64,000 nucleotides of DNA from G963666705 sp963666705 (GTDB taxonomy: Bacteria > Pseudomonadota > Alphaproteobacteria > CADEGL01), in assembly GCA_963666705.2 (NCBI GenBank), contig CAXXKO010000025.1, positions 248,001-312,000 on the forward strand, read 5' to 3'. The notes under the pieces were generated by a model. That model searched no databases, was not told the origin of the DNA, and saw only the letters and a list, made by a program, of their open reading frames with translations. Position numbers and translations under genes: made by a program. Below, piece by piece: positions 56,829-64,000 of this stretch (positions are counted from its first letter, which is position 1; each line of letters begins with the position of its first letter).

Positions 56829-59249
56829 CTAGGCCTTGAGGCGCTCTCCCCTGGGGTCGTGGAGGGCGGCGGCCTCGACGGTGCCAGCGCGGCGCTCGCC
56901 GAGGATGTCGACCTCCAGCACCGTCCCGGGGGCCGTATGGGCCGTGCCGACGAGGGCGAAGGCGATGTGCTTGCCCACCCAGTGGCCGTAGCCGCCGGAG
57001 CTTACGATGCCGGCCAATTCCTCGTTCGAGAAGACGGGCGCGTTGGTGATGGCGTCCGCGTCGCCGGGCGCGACGCTCATATAGACGAGGTGGGTCTCGA
57101 CGCCCTTCTCCCTGGCCGCGAGCAGCGCGTCGCGGCCGATGAAGTCGCCCCCCTCCCAATCCACCAGGCGCCCAAACCCCACCTCCAGCGGATTGACCTC
57201 CTCGGTGAGGTCGGTGCCCATGGCCCGGTAGGCCTTCTCGAGGCGCATCGAGTTCATGGCCCTGGTGCCGAAATCGACGATGCCGGATTCCTCCCCCACT
57301 TCCATGAGGGAGGCGTAGAGCGCCTCGTGATATTCCATCTCGTGGTGCAGCTCCCAGCCGAGCTCGCCCACGTAGCTCACGCGCAAGGCCCAGACCGGGA
57401 TCAGGCCGATGGTGATGCGCCGGGCGCTCAGCCACGGGAAGGCCGCGTTGCCGAGGTCGTCCTCGGTCAGCCTGGCCAGCACGTCGCGCGATCGTGGCCC
57501 GGCGATGGCCAGGCAGCCGTAGCGGCCCGTCACGTTGTCGAGGCGCACTCCGCCGCCCTCGGGCAAGTGCTTCTCCAGCCAGTCGAAGTCGTGGATCTCC
57601 GCCGTGGCCGGGTGCAGCAGGTGGTAGCGGTCGTCGCCCAGGCGGGTCACGGTGGCCTCGCACTTGATGTTGCCGCGGGTGTTCAGCATCTGGGTCAGGG
57701 CGATGCCGCCGACCTTGCGCGGCATGCGGTTGGCCGAGACGTGGTTGAGGTAGGCTTCGGCGCCCGGCCCGCTCGCCTCATAGCGCGAGAAGGCCGAGAG
57801 GTCGGTGACGCCGACGCGTTCCCGCACCGCGCGGCATTCGGCGCCCACATGCTCGAACCAGCCGGTGTGGCGGTAGCTCGGCGTCTCCTCGGGCTTGACG
57901 CCCTGGGGCGCGAACCAGGCCGCCCGCTCCCACCCGTTGCGCGCCTCGAAGAAGGCGCCCCGCTCCTCGAGGCGGCCATAGATGGGTGTCGTCTTGACGG
58001 GCCGCCCCGCCGGCAATTCCTCAACCGGGAAGGGCACGGCATACATGCGCTGGTAGGTCTCGATGGCCCTGGACACGGTGTAGGGGACCGTGGCGTGGGT
58101 GCCGAAGCGGCCGCCGTCGAACTCGATCATGTCCATCGAGGGCTCGCCGCTCACGATCCACTCGGCCATGTACTGGCCCGCGCCGCCGCCCTGGGCGATG
58201 CCGATGCCGAAGCCGCAATGGAGCCAGTAGTTGGGCAGGCCGGGGGCGGGGCCCATGAACGGCTCGCCGTCGGGAGTGTGGGTGATGGGGCCGTTGACGT
58301 GGCGCTTGATGCCGGCGGTGCCGAGGGCGGGCACGCGCGCGAGTGCCATATCGATGAAGTCCTGGATGCGGTCGAGGTCGTTGGGCAGCAGGTCCTGGCC
58401 GAACGCCTTGGGGATGCCGTCCACGCCCCAGGCGACGGCCCCCCTGGTCTCGTAGGGGCCGACGAGGAGGCCCTTGCCCTCCTGCCGGACATAGTAGGAG
58501 GCCGGGTCGCGCAGGACCGGGAACTCGCGCTCCAGCGCGACGATCTCGGGGATGTCCTCGGTCACCAGGTATTGGTGCTCCATGGAGACGATGGCCAGGT
58601 CGAGCCCCACCATCCGGCCCACCTCGCGCGCCCAGGTGCCAGCGGCGTTGACCACGATCACGGCCGTGATGGTGCCCTTGGGCGTCACTACCTCCCACTC
58701 CCCATTGGGCTTGAGGCGGGTATCGGTGACGGGCGTCTGGCGGTAGATCTCCGCGCCCCCGTTGCGGGCGCCGATGGCCATGGCGTTGGTCAGGCTCGAG
58801 GGGTCGATATGGCCGTCGCCGGGGGTGTAGGTGGCGGCCAGCACGCCGTGGGTCTCGACCAGCGGCGAGATCATCCTCATCTCGTTGGGCGAGACGATCT
58901 CGTAGTCGAGGCCGACGTTCCTGGCCTGGCCGGCCAGGTGCCTGTGCTGGTCGAGCTCCTCCTGGTTGGTGGCGAGGCGGATGCTGCCGCAGGGGTGGAA
59001 GCCCGTCGCCTGCCCCGTCTCCGCCTCGAGGGCGGCGAAGAGCCGGGTGCTGGCTTGATGGATGCGCATCATCGAGATATTGCCGATGAAGTGCGGCGTG
59101 TTGCCGGCCGCGTGCCAGGTCGAGCCCGCCGTCAGCTCCGCCTTCTCGACCAGCACCACGTCGGACCAGCCGAGCTTGGTCAGGTGATAGAGCAGCCCGA
59201 CGCCGGCGACGCCGCCGCCAATGATCGCCACTCTCGCATGTGTCTTCAT
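56829..59249 (-). CDS. Dimethylglycine/sarcosine dehydrogenase-like protein (FAD + GcvT)
   Basis: 806 residues. N-terminal FAD domain (RVAIIGGGVAGVGLLYHL; GSTWHAAGNTPHF with the His that usually carries covalent FAD), a central FAO_M domain, and a C-terminal GcvT/folate-binding domain (DLSAFSRYEASGPGAEAYL; ELGWELHHEMEYH). It removes a methyl group from an N-methyl amino acid and passes it to tetrahydrofolate. The MttB-like gene ends 34 bases upstream on the same strand, so the two form an operon. Confidence 0.93.
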   Translation of the reverse strand: MKTHARVAIIGGGVAGVGLLYHLTKLGWSDVVLVEKAELTAGSTWHAAGNTPHFIGNISMMRIHQASTRLFAALEAETGQATGFHPCGSIRLATNQEELDQHRHLAGQARNVGLDYEIVSPNEMRMISPLVETHGVLAATYTPGDGHIDPSSLTNAMAIGARNGGAEIYRQTPVTDTRLKPNGEWEVVTPKGTITAVIVVNAAGTWAREVGRMVGLDLAIVSMEHQYLVTEDIPEIVALEREFPVLRDPASYYVRQEGKGLLVGPYETRGAVAWGVDGIPKAFGQDLLPNDLDRIQDFIDMALARVPALGTAGIKRHVNGPITHTPDGEPFMGPAPGLPNYWLHCGFGIGIAQGGGAGQYMAEWIVSGEPSMDMIEFDGGRFGTHATVPYTVSRAIETYQRMYAVPFPVEELPAGRPVKTTPIYGRLEERGAFFEARNGWERAAWFAPQGVKPEETPSYRHTGWFEHVGAECRAVRERVGVTDLSAFSRYEASGPGAEAYLNHVSANRMPRKVGGIALTQMLNTRGNIKCEATVTRLGDDRYHLLHPATAEIHDFDWLEKHLPEGGGVRLDNVTGRYGCLAIAGPRSRDVLARLTEDDLGNAAFPWLSARRITIGLIPVWALRVSYVGELGWELHHEMEYHEALYASLMEVGEESGIVDFGTRAMNSMRLEKAYRAMGTDLTEEVNPLEVGFGRLVDWEGGDFIGRDALLAAREKGVETHLVYMSVAPGDADAITNAPVFSNEELAGIVSSGGYGHWVGKHIAFALVGTAHTAPGTVLEVDILGERRAGTVEAAALHDPRGERLKA

Positions 59250-59283
59250 TCGAGCCCCCGCGCCTCGAAAGGGTCGCCTCCGC

Positions 59284-60849
59284 CTACCACCGGTCGTTGC
59301 CGGCCCGCATCAGCTCGCGCGGCAGGTGGATGGCGAACTTCTCCCGGATCTCGGCGTCGCGCGCCGGATCGATATGGGCGGGATAGTGGCTCGACAGGAC
59401 CTCGCGCGTCCTCGTCCTCGCCCGCTCCCGGATGTCGAGGGAGCCGCCGTCCTCCCAGACCGCCGGCGTGTCGCGGTCGCTCAGCTCGGGGTAGAAGTAG
59501 TCCCGCTCCATGCCTTCGAGGGTCTGGGCCTCGCCCAGATAGTGGCCCACGCCCGAGGTCACCGCGCGCATGACATCGAAGGACAAGGTCTCGTCGTTCA
59601 CTTCGATGCCGCGCACGGTACGTTGGACCGAGCCCAAGAGGTCGTTGTCGATGACGTAGCCCTCGAAGGTGGTGCCCAGGAGGCTCGCCTGCATGCCGGC
59701 CGCCTCCTGCACCATGTTGGCGCCGGCCTGGGCCGCCAGGACGGTCGTATAGCCCTTCTCGCCGCCCGACTGGGCGTCCGGGATCTTGGCGTCGGCCATG
59801 CCGGCGGCGACGCTGCCGGGCACGTCGTAGAAATTGGCCATCTGGGCGCAGGCCGCCATGAGCAGCGCCTGTTCGCCGCTGCCCCCGCTCATGGCCCCTG
59901 TGCGCAGGTCGGAGACGAAGGGCCAGGTGCCGAAGATGGCGCGGCATTCGGGGTCGATCAGGTTGGCGAAGACGAGGCCGGCGAGGACCTCCGCCACCGC
60001 TTGGACGACCGAGCCCGCGAGGGCCGCGGGGCTGGTCGCACCCGCCTGGCCGGCGGAGAGCAGCAGGACCGGCATGCCCGCGCGCACCGATGCTTCGAGC
60101 GCCTCGCAGGATTCCTCGGCGAAGCGCAAGGGCGGCACCACATGGCAGCAGGATATGGTGCAGAATGGGCGCTCGCGGAACCGGCCCTCGCCGCCCAGCG
60201 CGTGGTCGAACATCTCGACCGCCGCCTCGACGTGACTGCCGCGCACGTAGCTCACGCCGATATGCTTGGTAGTGCCCTGCATGCAGGCGTAGGCGGTGTT
60301 GAGGTCGAGGTCGAACATGCTCGCCATGTCGCGGGCGACGATCGAGCGCCAGTAAAAATGTATGTTGTCGAGGGTGTCGACGAGGCGCGCCACGTCGTAG
60401 AGGTCGGCGAGCGTCGCATCCCGGTAGCGGCCGGTATCGATATCGACGACCGAGGGCGAGGCGCCGCCGGTGCCGCAATAGACCTTCTGGCCGCCGATCT
60501 CCATGTCGTGGGCCGGGTCCTGGCCGCACAGCACCAGGCTGCGCCGGGTCCGCGCGACGGTGTCCTCGACGAGGCCGCGGGGGAAGTGAAGCCGGCCGTC
60601 GTCGGTCATCCAGCCGCCCGCCGCCGTCACCAGCTCGACCAGGGAGGGGATGGCCTGGGCCAGGCCAATCTGCTCCAGCGCATCGAGCGCGGTTCCGTGG
60701 ACGCGCTCCACCTCGCGCTCGGTCAGGGGCTTGTAACGGCCGCCCTCGAGCCCCGGCCGGATGGGCCGCTCGTTGGGCAGGCTGGGGGCCGCGCGTGCGG
60801 CCATCCTGGCCTGCCGCCCGCGCCGTTGCGGCGCTGCTTCGCTGGTCAT
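59284..60849 (-). CDS. Trimethylamine methyltransferase-family protein (MttB superfamily, non-pyrrolysine)
   Basis: 521 residues with no internal amber codon, so it belongs to the non-pyrrolysine branch, whose members demethylate quaternary amines such as glycine betaine, passing methyl to a corrinoid protein. Motifs: KVYCGTGGASPSVVDIDTGR, CMQGTTKHIGVSY, MPVLLLSAGQAGATSPAALAG and FTYDVPGS-like NFYDVPGSVAAGM. No corrinoid protein gene is seen in the window. It lies upstream of the sarcosine-type dehydrogenase in one operon. Confidence 0.92.
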   Translation of the reverse strand: MTSEAAPQRRGRQARMAARAAPSLPNERPIRPGLEGGRYKPLTEREVERVHGTALDALEQIGLAQAIPSLVELVTAAGGWMTDDGRLHFPRGLVEDTVARTRRSLVLCGQDPAHDMEIGGQKVYCGTGGASPSVVDIDTGRYRDATLADLYDVARLVDTLDNIHFYWRSIVARDMASMFDLDLNTAYACMQGTTKHIGVSYVRGSHVEAAVEMFDHALGGEGRFRERPFCTISCCHVVPPLRFAEESCEALEASVRAGMPVLLLSAGQAGATSPAALAGSVVQAVAEVLAGLVFANLIDPECRAIFGTWPFVSDLRTGAMSGGSGEQALLMAACAQMANFYDVPGSVAAGMADAKIPDAQSGGEKGYTTVLAAQAGANMVQEAAGMQASLLGTTFEGYVIDNDLLGSVQRTVRGIEVNDETLSFDVMRAVTSGVGHYLGEAQTLEGMERDYFYPELSDRDTPAVWEDGGSLDIRERARTRTREVLSSHYPAHIDPARDAEIREKFAIHLPRELMRAGNDRW

Positions 60850-61203
60850 TGGGCTGGCCTCCGGCGGTTCCGTTCGAGCGGAGACTTGCGCCCCCTAACG
60901 GCGCGGGTCAAGCGCTAACGGACGCAATGGCAATGAATTTTCGCCCTTTGCCGGAAGCGCCGGCGGCACGCCGGAGGGCGAGCCGCGCCAGAGCACCTCC
61001 AGCTCGACTGGAATCGCTCCAGGCCGCAAGGCCGGTCGTCCGGCGCGCCCGCGCGGGCGCGGACCATACGGTCCGCTGCCGCGAGCGAAATAGAGCGCTA
61101 GAGTGGGTCCGATCGAAGCGGAGCCGCTCTAGCGAATCGAATCCAGCGCTGCGAACCCTCTCCCGCGAGGGAAGAGGCGGATTCCTATTTCGGGCTCTCT
61201 CCA
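60850..61203. other. Intergenic region containing palindromic repeat; no gene
   Basis: 354 bases between the MttB-like and SDR genes. Holds the third copy of the 150-bp palindromic repeat (60989-61132) and a CCCTCTCCCGCGAGGGAAGAGG stem after it, near 61153-61174. No coding region. Confidence 0.65.
60989..61132 (+). repeat. 150-bp palindromic intergenic repeat, copy 3
   Basis: Starts CAGAGCACCTCCAGCTCGAC and ends GGAGCCGCTCTAG; same structure and orientation as 46785-46936, inverse of 16146-16290. The start is slightly degraded (CAGAGCAC instead of CTAGAGCG). Confidence 0.88.
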
Positions 61204-62052
61204 CTACCCCTTCTTCTTCTTTGGCGGCCGGATCTGGTCCCAGTCCGCCTCCGTCAGGCGCGAGATGAAGCTGAACTGCCCCGCGCCCCTCAACCAGTCG
61301 CCGCCGTCGATGGTGACGACCTCGCCATTGATGAAGCCGGCCTCGTCGGCGACCAGATAGGCGGCCAGGTTGGTGAGCTCGATATGCTCGCCCGGGCGGC
61401 CGAGGGGGTTGCGGGTCTCGAGCTCGCGCGCCATGTCCTCGCGCGGCACCAGGCGCGACCAGGCCCCCTGGGTCGGGAAGGGGCCGGGGGCGATGGCGTT
61501 GAGGCGGATGCCCTTGGGCCCCCACTCGACGGCCAGGCTCTGGGTCATGGCCAGCGCCCCCGCCTTGCCCATGGCCGAGGGCAGGACGTAGGCCGAGCCG
61601 GTGTGGGCATAGGTGGTAACGATGGAGAGCACGGTCCCGCCCCGGCCCGCCGCGATCCAGCGCTTGCCGCAGGCGAGGGTGCAGTAGGCGGTGCCGTGGA
61701 GCACGATGCCGAGCACCGCGTCGACGGCGCGGTGGCTCAGCTCCTCGGCCTTGGCGAGGATATTGCCGGCGGCGTTGTTGACCAGGATATCGATGGCACC
61801 GCCGTGCCAGGCCGCCTCGACCATGGCCTCGACGGCCTCCGGGTCGCGGATGTCGCAGGCCTGGAAGGCGACCTCCCCACCGGTCTCGGCGCACAGCTCC
61901 CGCGCGGCTTCGGCCAGCACCGCCTCGCGCCGGCCGCAGATGAAGAGCGCCGCGCCCAGCTCCAAAAAGCGCTGCCCCATCGCCTTGCCGAGCCCCGTGC
62001 CGCCGCCCGTGACCAGGATGCGCTTGCCAGCCAGCAAATCCTCTCGAAACAC
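61204..62052 (-). CDS. SDR, 2,4-dienoyl-CoA reductase-like
   Basis: 282 residues from a GTG at 62052 (preceded by GGGGAGGGCGGGG); a longer ATG start at 62184 overlaps the divergent gene and lacks homology. TGGGTGLG cofactor loop, GRREA after strand 2, NNAAGN, then TYAHTGSAYVLPSAMGKAG in place of the usual YxxxK, ending PPKKKKG. This matches mitochondrial-type 2,4-dienoyl-CoA reductases that act in unsaturated fatty acid breakdown. Divergent from the acyl-CoA synthetase gene, which fits the same pathway. Confidence 0.87.
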   Translation of the reverse strand: MFREDLLAGKRILVTGGGTGLGKAMGQRFLELGAALFICGRREAVLAEAARELCAETGGEVAFQACDIRDPEAVEAMVEAAWHGGAIDILVNNAAGNILAKAEELSHRAVDAVLGIVLHGTAYCTLACGKRWIAAGRGGTVLSIVTTYAHTGSAYVLPSAMGKAGALAMTQSLAVEWGPKGIRLNAIAPGPFPTQGAWSRLVPREDMARELETRNPLGRPGEHIELTNLAAYLVADEAGFINGEVVTIDGGDWLRGAGQFSFISRLTEADWDQIRPPKKKKG

Positions 62053-62167
62053 CTGCCCCGCCCTCCCCTCGATTCGCTTTCGCACGAGATGTACCGCGCG
62101 GGCGCGGCCAAGGCTATGATCGATGCCACTGGGGGAGAGGGAAGACGGGGAGGGCCGCGCCGTGGCC

Positions 62168-63823
62168 ATGCTCACGCCCGGCACCGACTACGCACAGGTG
62201 TACGCGGATTTCTGCTGGCGCGTCCCGGCGCGCTACAACATCGCCCACGACGTGTGCGACCGGCACGCGGGCGGCGGGCGCCTGGCGCTCATCCACGAGG
62301 ACGCGGACGGCGCCGTCACGCGCTACAGCTTCGCCGACTTCAAACGGCTCTCGAACCGCTGCGCCAACGGCCTGCGCGCACTCGGTATCGGCCGCGGCGA
62401 CCGTGTGGGCCTGCTGCTGAGCCAGGGCCCGGAGCTGGCCATCGCGCACCTCGCGGTCTACAAGCTCGGCGCCATCGCCCTGCCGCTCTTCACCCTCTTC
62501 GCGCCCGACGGACTCCACTACCGCCTCGCCGACAGCGCGGCCAAGGCGCTTCTCACCGACAGCGCCAACCTGCCCAAGATCCTGGAGATCCGGGACCGGC
62601 TGCCGGCGCTCGAGACGGTGCTGGTGACCGACGGCGACGGCCCCGATGGCACGGTTGATTTCCATGCCATGATCGCGCGCGGCAGCGAGTCCTTCCCACC
62701 CGTGGCGACCAACGCCGACGACCCGGCCCTCATCATCTACACCTCGGGCACGACGGGGCCGCCCAAGGGCGCCCTGCACGCACACCGCGTCGTCCTTGGC
62801 CACGTGCCCGGCCTGGAGTTCCCCCACGACTTCTTCCCCAGGCCGGGCGATCTGTTGTGGAGCCCGGCGGACTGGGCCTGGATCGGCGGCCTGCTCGCCA
62901 CCCTGATGCCGTGCTGGCACCACGGCATGCCGATCCTCGTCCACCGCGGCGCCCGGTTCGATCCCGAGGAAGCCTTCGCGCTGATGGCCCGGCACGGGGT
63001 GCGCAACGCGCTGCTGCCGGCGACGGCGCTCAAGCTCATGCGCCAGGTGCCGGGTCCCCGCGCGCGCTTCGGCGCCGCGCTCCGGACCGTGAGCAGCGGC
63101 GGCGAGCCCCTGGGGGCGGAATTGCTCGACTGGGGGCGCGAGGCTCTCGGTGTCACCATCAACGAGATCTACGGCCAGACCGAGGCCAACCTCCTGGTCG
63201 GCAACAATGCCGCCATCATGGAAATCCGCCCCGGCTCCATGGGCCGGCCCATGCCGGGGCATGTGGTCGAAGTGGTGGATACGGACGGCCGGATCCTGCC
63301 GGTCGGCGAGACGGGGGTGATCGCCGCGCGTCGGGGCGACCCGGTCATGTTCCTCGAATACTGGCGCAACCCCGAGGCCACGGCGGCAAAGTTCGCGGGC
63401 GACTGGTGCCTGACCGGCGACCTCGGGCGCAAGGACGAGGACGGCTATTTCTGGTTCATGGGGCGCGAGGACGACGTCATCACCTCCGGCGCCTACCGTA
63501 TCGGCCCGGCGGAGATCGAGGACTGCCTGCTGGGCCACCCGGCCGTGGCCAATGCCGCCGCCGTCGGCGTGCCCGACCCGGTGCGCGGCGAGGCGGTGAA
63601 GGCGTATGTCGTCCTCCAGCCCGGCGCGGCCGGGACGCCCGATCTCGCCGCCGAAATCCGGGATTTTGCCCGCGCCCGCCTGGCCGCCTACGAATACCCG
63701 CGCCAGGTCGAGTTCCTGCCGGACTTGCCAATCACGGCCACGGGCAAGATCATGCGCCGCGTCCTGCGCCAGCGCGATGCCGAGCGGCGGGCGGCGGCGC
63801 CAACAGACGAGGGGGGAGACTGA
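62168..63823 (+). CDS. AMP-dependent acyl-CoA synthetase (medium-chain type)
   Basis: 551 residues. ANL-superfamily ligase that activates a carboxylic acid with ATP and CoA. P-loop YTSGTTGPPKGALHAH, NEIYGQTEANLL (A5), TGDLGRKDEDGYFWFMGRED (A7-A8) and the catalytic Lys in TATGKIMRR near the end. The MACS/acetyl-CoA-synthetase-like start is AQVYADFCWRVPARYNIAHD. ATG 62168; a GTG two codons earlier is possible. The next gene overlaps its stop by one base (TGATG). Confidence 0.92.
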   Translation: MLTPGTDYAQVYADFCWRVPARYNIAHDVCDRHAGGGRLALIHEDADGAVTRYSFADFKRLSNRCANGLRALGIGRGDRVGLLLSQGPELAIAHLAVYKLGAIALPLFTLFAPDGLHYRLADSAAKALLTDSANLPKILEIRDRLPALETVLVTDGDGPDGTVDFHAMIARGSESFPPVATNADDPALIIYTSGTTGPPKGALHAHRVVLGHVPGLEFPHDFFPRPGDLLWSPADWAWIGGLLATLMPCWHHGMPILVHRGARFDPEEAFALMARHGVRNALLPATALKLMRQVPGPRARFGAALRTVSSGGEPLGAELLDWGREALGVTINEIYGQTEANLLVGNNAAIMEIRPGSMGRPMPGHVVEVVDTDGRILPVGETGVIAARRGDPVMFLEYWRNPEATAAKFAGDWCLTGDLGRKDEDGYFWFMGREDDVITSGAYRIGPAEIEDCLLGHPAVANAAAVGVPDPVRGEAVKAYVVLQPGAAGTPDLAAEIRDFARARLAAYEYPRQVEFLPDLPITATGKIMRRVLRQRDAERRAAAPTDEGGD

Positions 63824-64000
63824 TGGCCAAGACGGTTGACTACTACTACGCGCTCGCCTCGCCCTGGTCCTACCTGGGCCACGACCGGTTCCGCGAGATG
63901 GTGGCGCGGACGGGGGCTGCGGCGCGCTTCATGCCCGTCGAGGTGTCGGTGCTGTTCCCGGCCATGGGCACGCTCGCCCTCAAGGACCGGCCCGAGGCGC
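63823..64000 (+). CDS. 2-hydroxychromene-2-carboxylate isomerase-like (DsbA/kappa-GST fold), 5' part
   Basis: The first 59 codons, continuing past the window. KTVDYYYALASPWSYLGHDR is the characteristic start of HCCA isomerase/kappa-class glutathione transferase proteins, with the S-P-W-S-Y glutathione-site pattern. GGGGGGAG precedes the ATG, which overlaps the ligase stop. Co-transcribed with the acyl-CoA synthetase. Confidence 0.85.
   Translation, partial: MAKTVDYYYALASPWSYLGHDRFREMVARTGAAARFMPVEVSVLFPAMGTLALKDRPEA

Noticed and set aside
56517..59573. 1018-codon plus-strand open frame opposite the DMGDH-like gene
   Set aside because: Composition and lack of motifs mark it as a shadow of the sarcosine-dehydrogenase-like gene.
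59284..60849. Pyrrolysine-containing MttB
   Set aside because: No in-frame TAG occurs inside the gene.

Overview
The window is GC-rich chromosomal DNA. The gene families, an ssb / gyrA / coaD core neighbourhood, and the alphaproteobacterial flavour of several proteins suggest an alphaproteobacterium, perhaps Rhodospirillales-like; this assignment is an inference. The DNA is unusually scarred by mobile and repeated sequences: two copies of one IS1595-family element, an IS1380-family element plus a relic, two different IS4-family elements with clear target duplications, an IS5-type MITE, a 150-bp palindromic intergenic repeat in three copies, and a REP-like hairpin in three copies.

Layout. 1-3617: end of an IS1595 copy that has cut off an RND efflux adaptor, followed by an intact RND pump. 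3618-5406: IS1380 relic and full IS1380 transposase. 5815-9103: an SDR dehydrogenase and a BTAD/TPR regulator broken by an in-frame amber codon. 9415-15975: a candidate lipid-modification cluster (fatty acid desaturase, two B12-type radical SAM enzymes, an MFS/acyltransferase fusion interrupted by a MITE). 16377-19669: amine oxidase, SDR, CDP-alcohol phosphotransferase-like protein. 19727-25810: tRNA-Lys, coaD, gyrA and ssb, with a dehydrogenase/solute-binding pair inserted between gyrA and ssb. 26154-30458: a bufferin (copper-binding RiPP) operon bufA-bufB-bufC-doxX, whose upstream YHS-domain gene is split by the second IS1595 copy. 30677-36756: TetR, DoxX, EamA, a GltS-like protein, a peroxiredoxin and a CD-NTase-like pseudoenzyme. 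36867-42048: nrdJ with a NrdR-box pair, phosphoesterase, SnoaL-like protein. 42392-45066: the IS4 pair. 45103-47880: PEBP, nitronate monooxygenase, cupredoxin, DUF4142. 48002-52203: a histidine kinase fused to an RNA polymerase beta' segment, a small secreted protein and a TolB/TPR regulator. 52543-60849: a set of flavoprotein and methyltransferase genes typical of methylated-amine (betaine-like) breakdown. 61204-64000: dienoyl-CoA-reductase-like SDR, acyl-CoA synthetase and the start of an HCCA isomerase-like gene.

The most striking item is the protein at 48002-49390. Its first 270 residues are a histidine kinase core. Its last ~180 residues are clearly homologous to the part of RNA polymerase beta' (RpoC) that includes the sigma-binding clamp helices. 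A kinase-linked sigma decoy is the obvious hypothesis. Secondary highlights are the IS-split bufferin operon, a CD-NTase-like protein lacking all three catalytic aspartates, a 31-bp-spaced NrdR-box pair, a MITE that splits one gene and a MITE end that supplies the start codon of another, and an orphan perfect sigma-70 promoter facing a hairpin.
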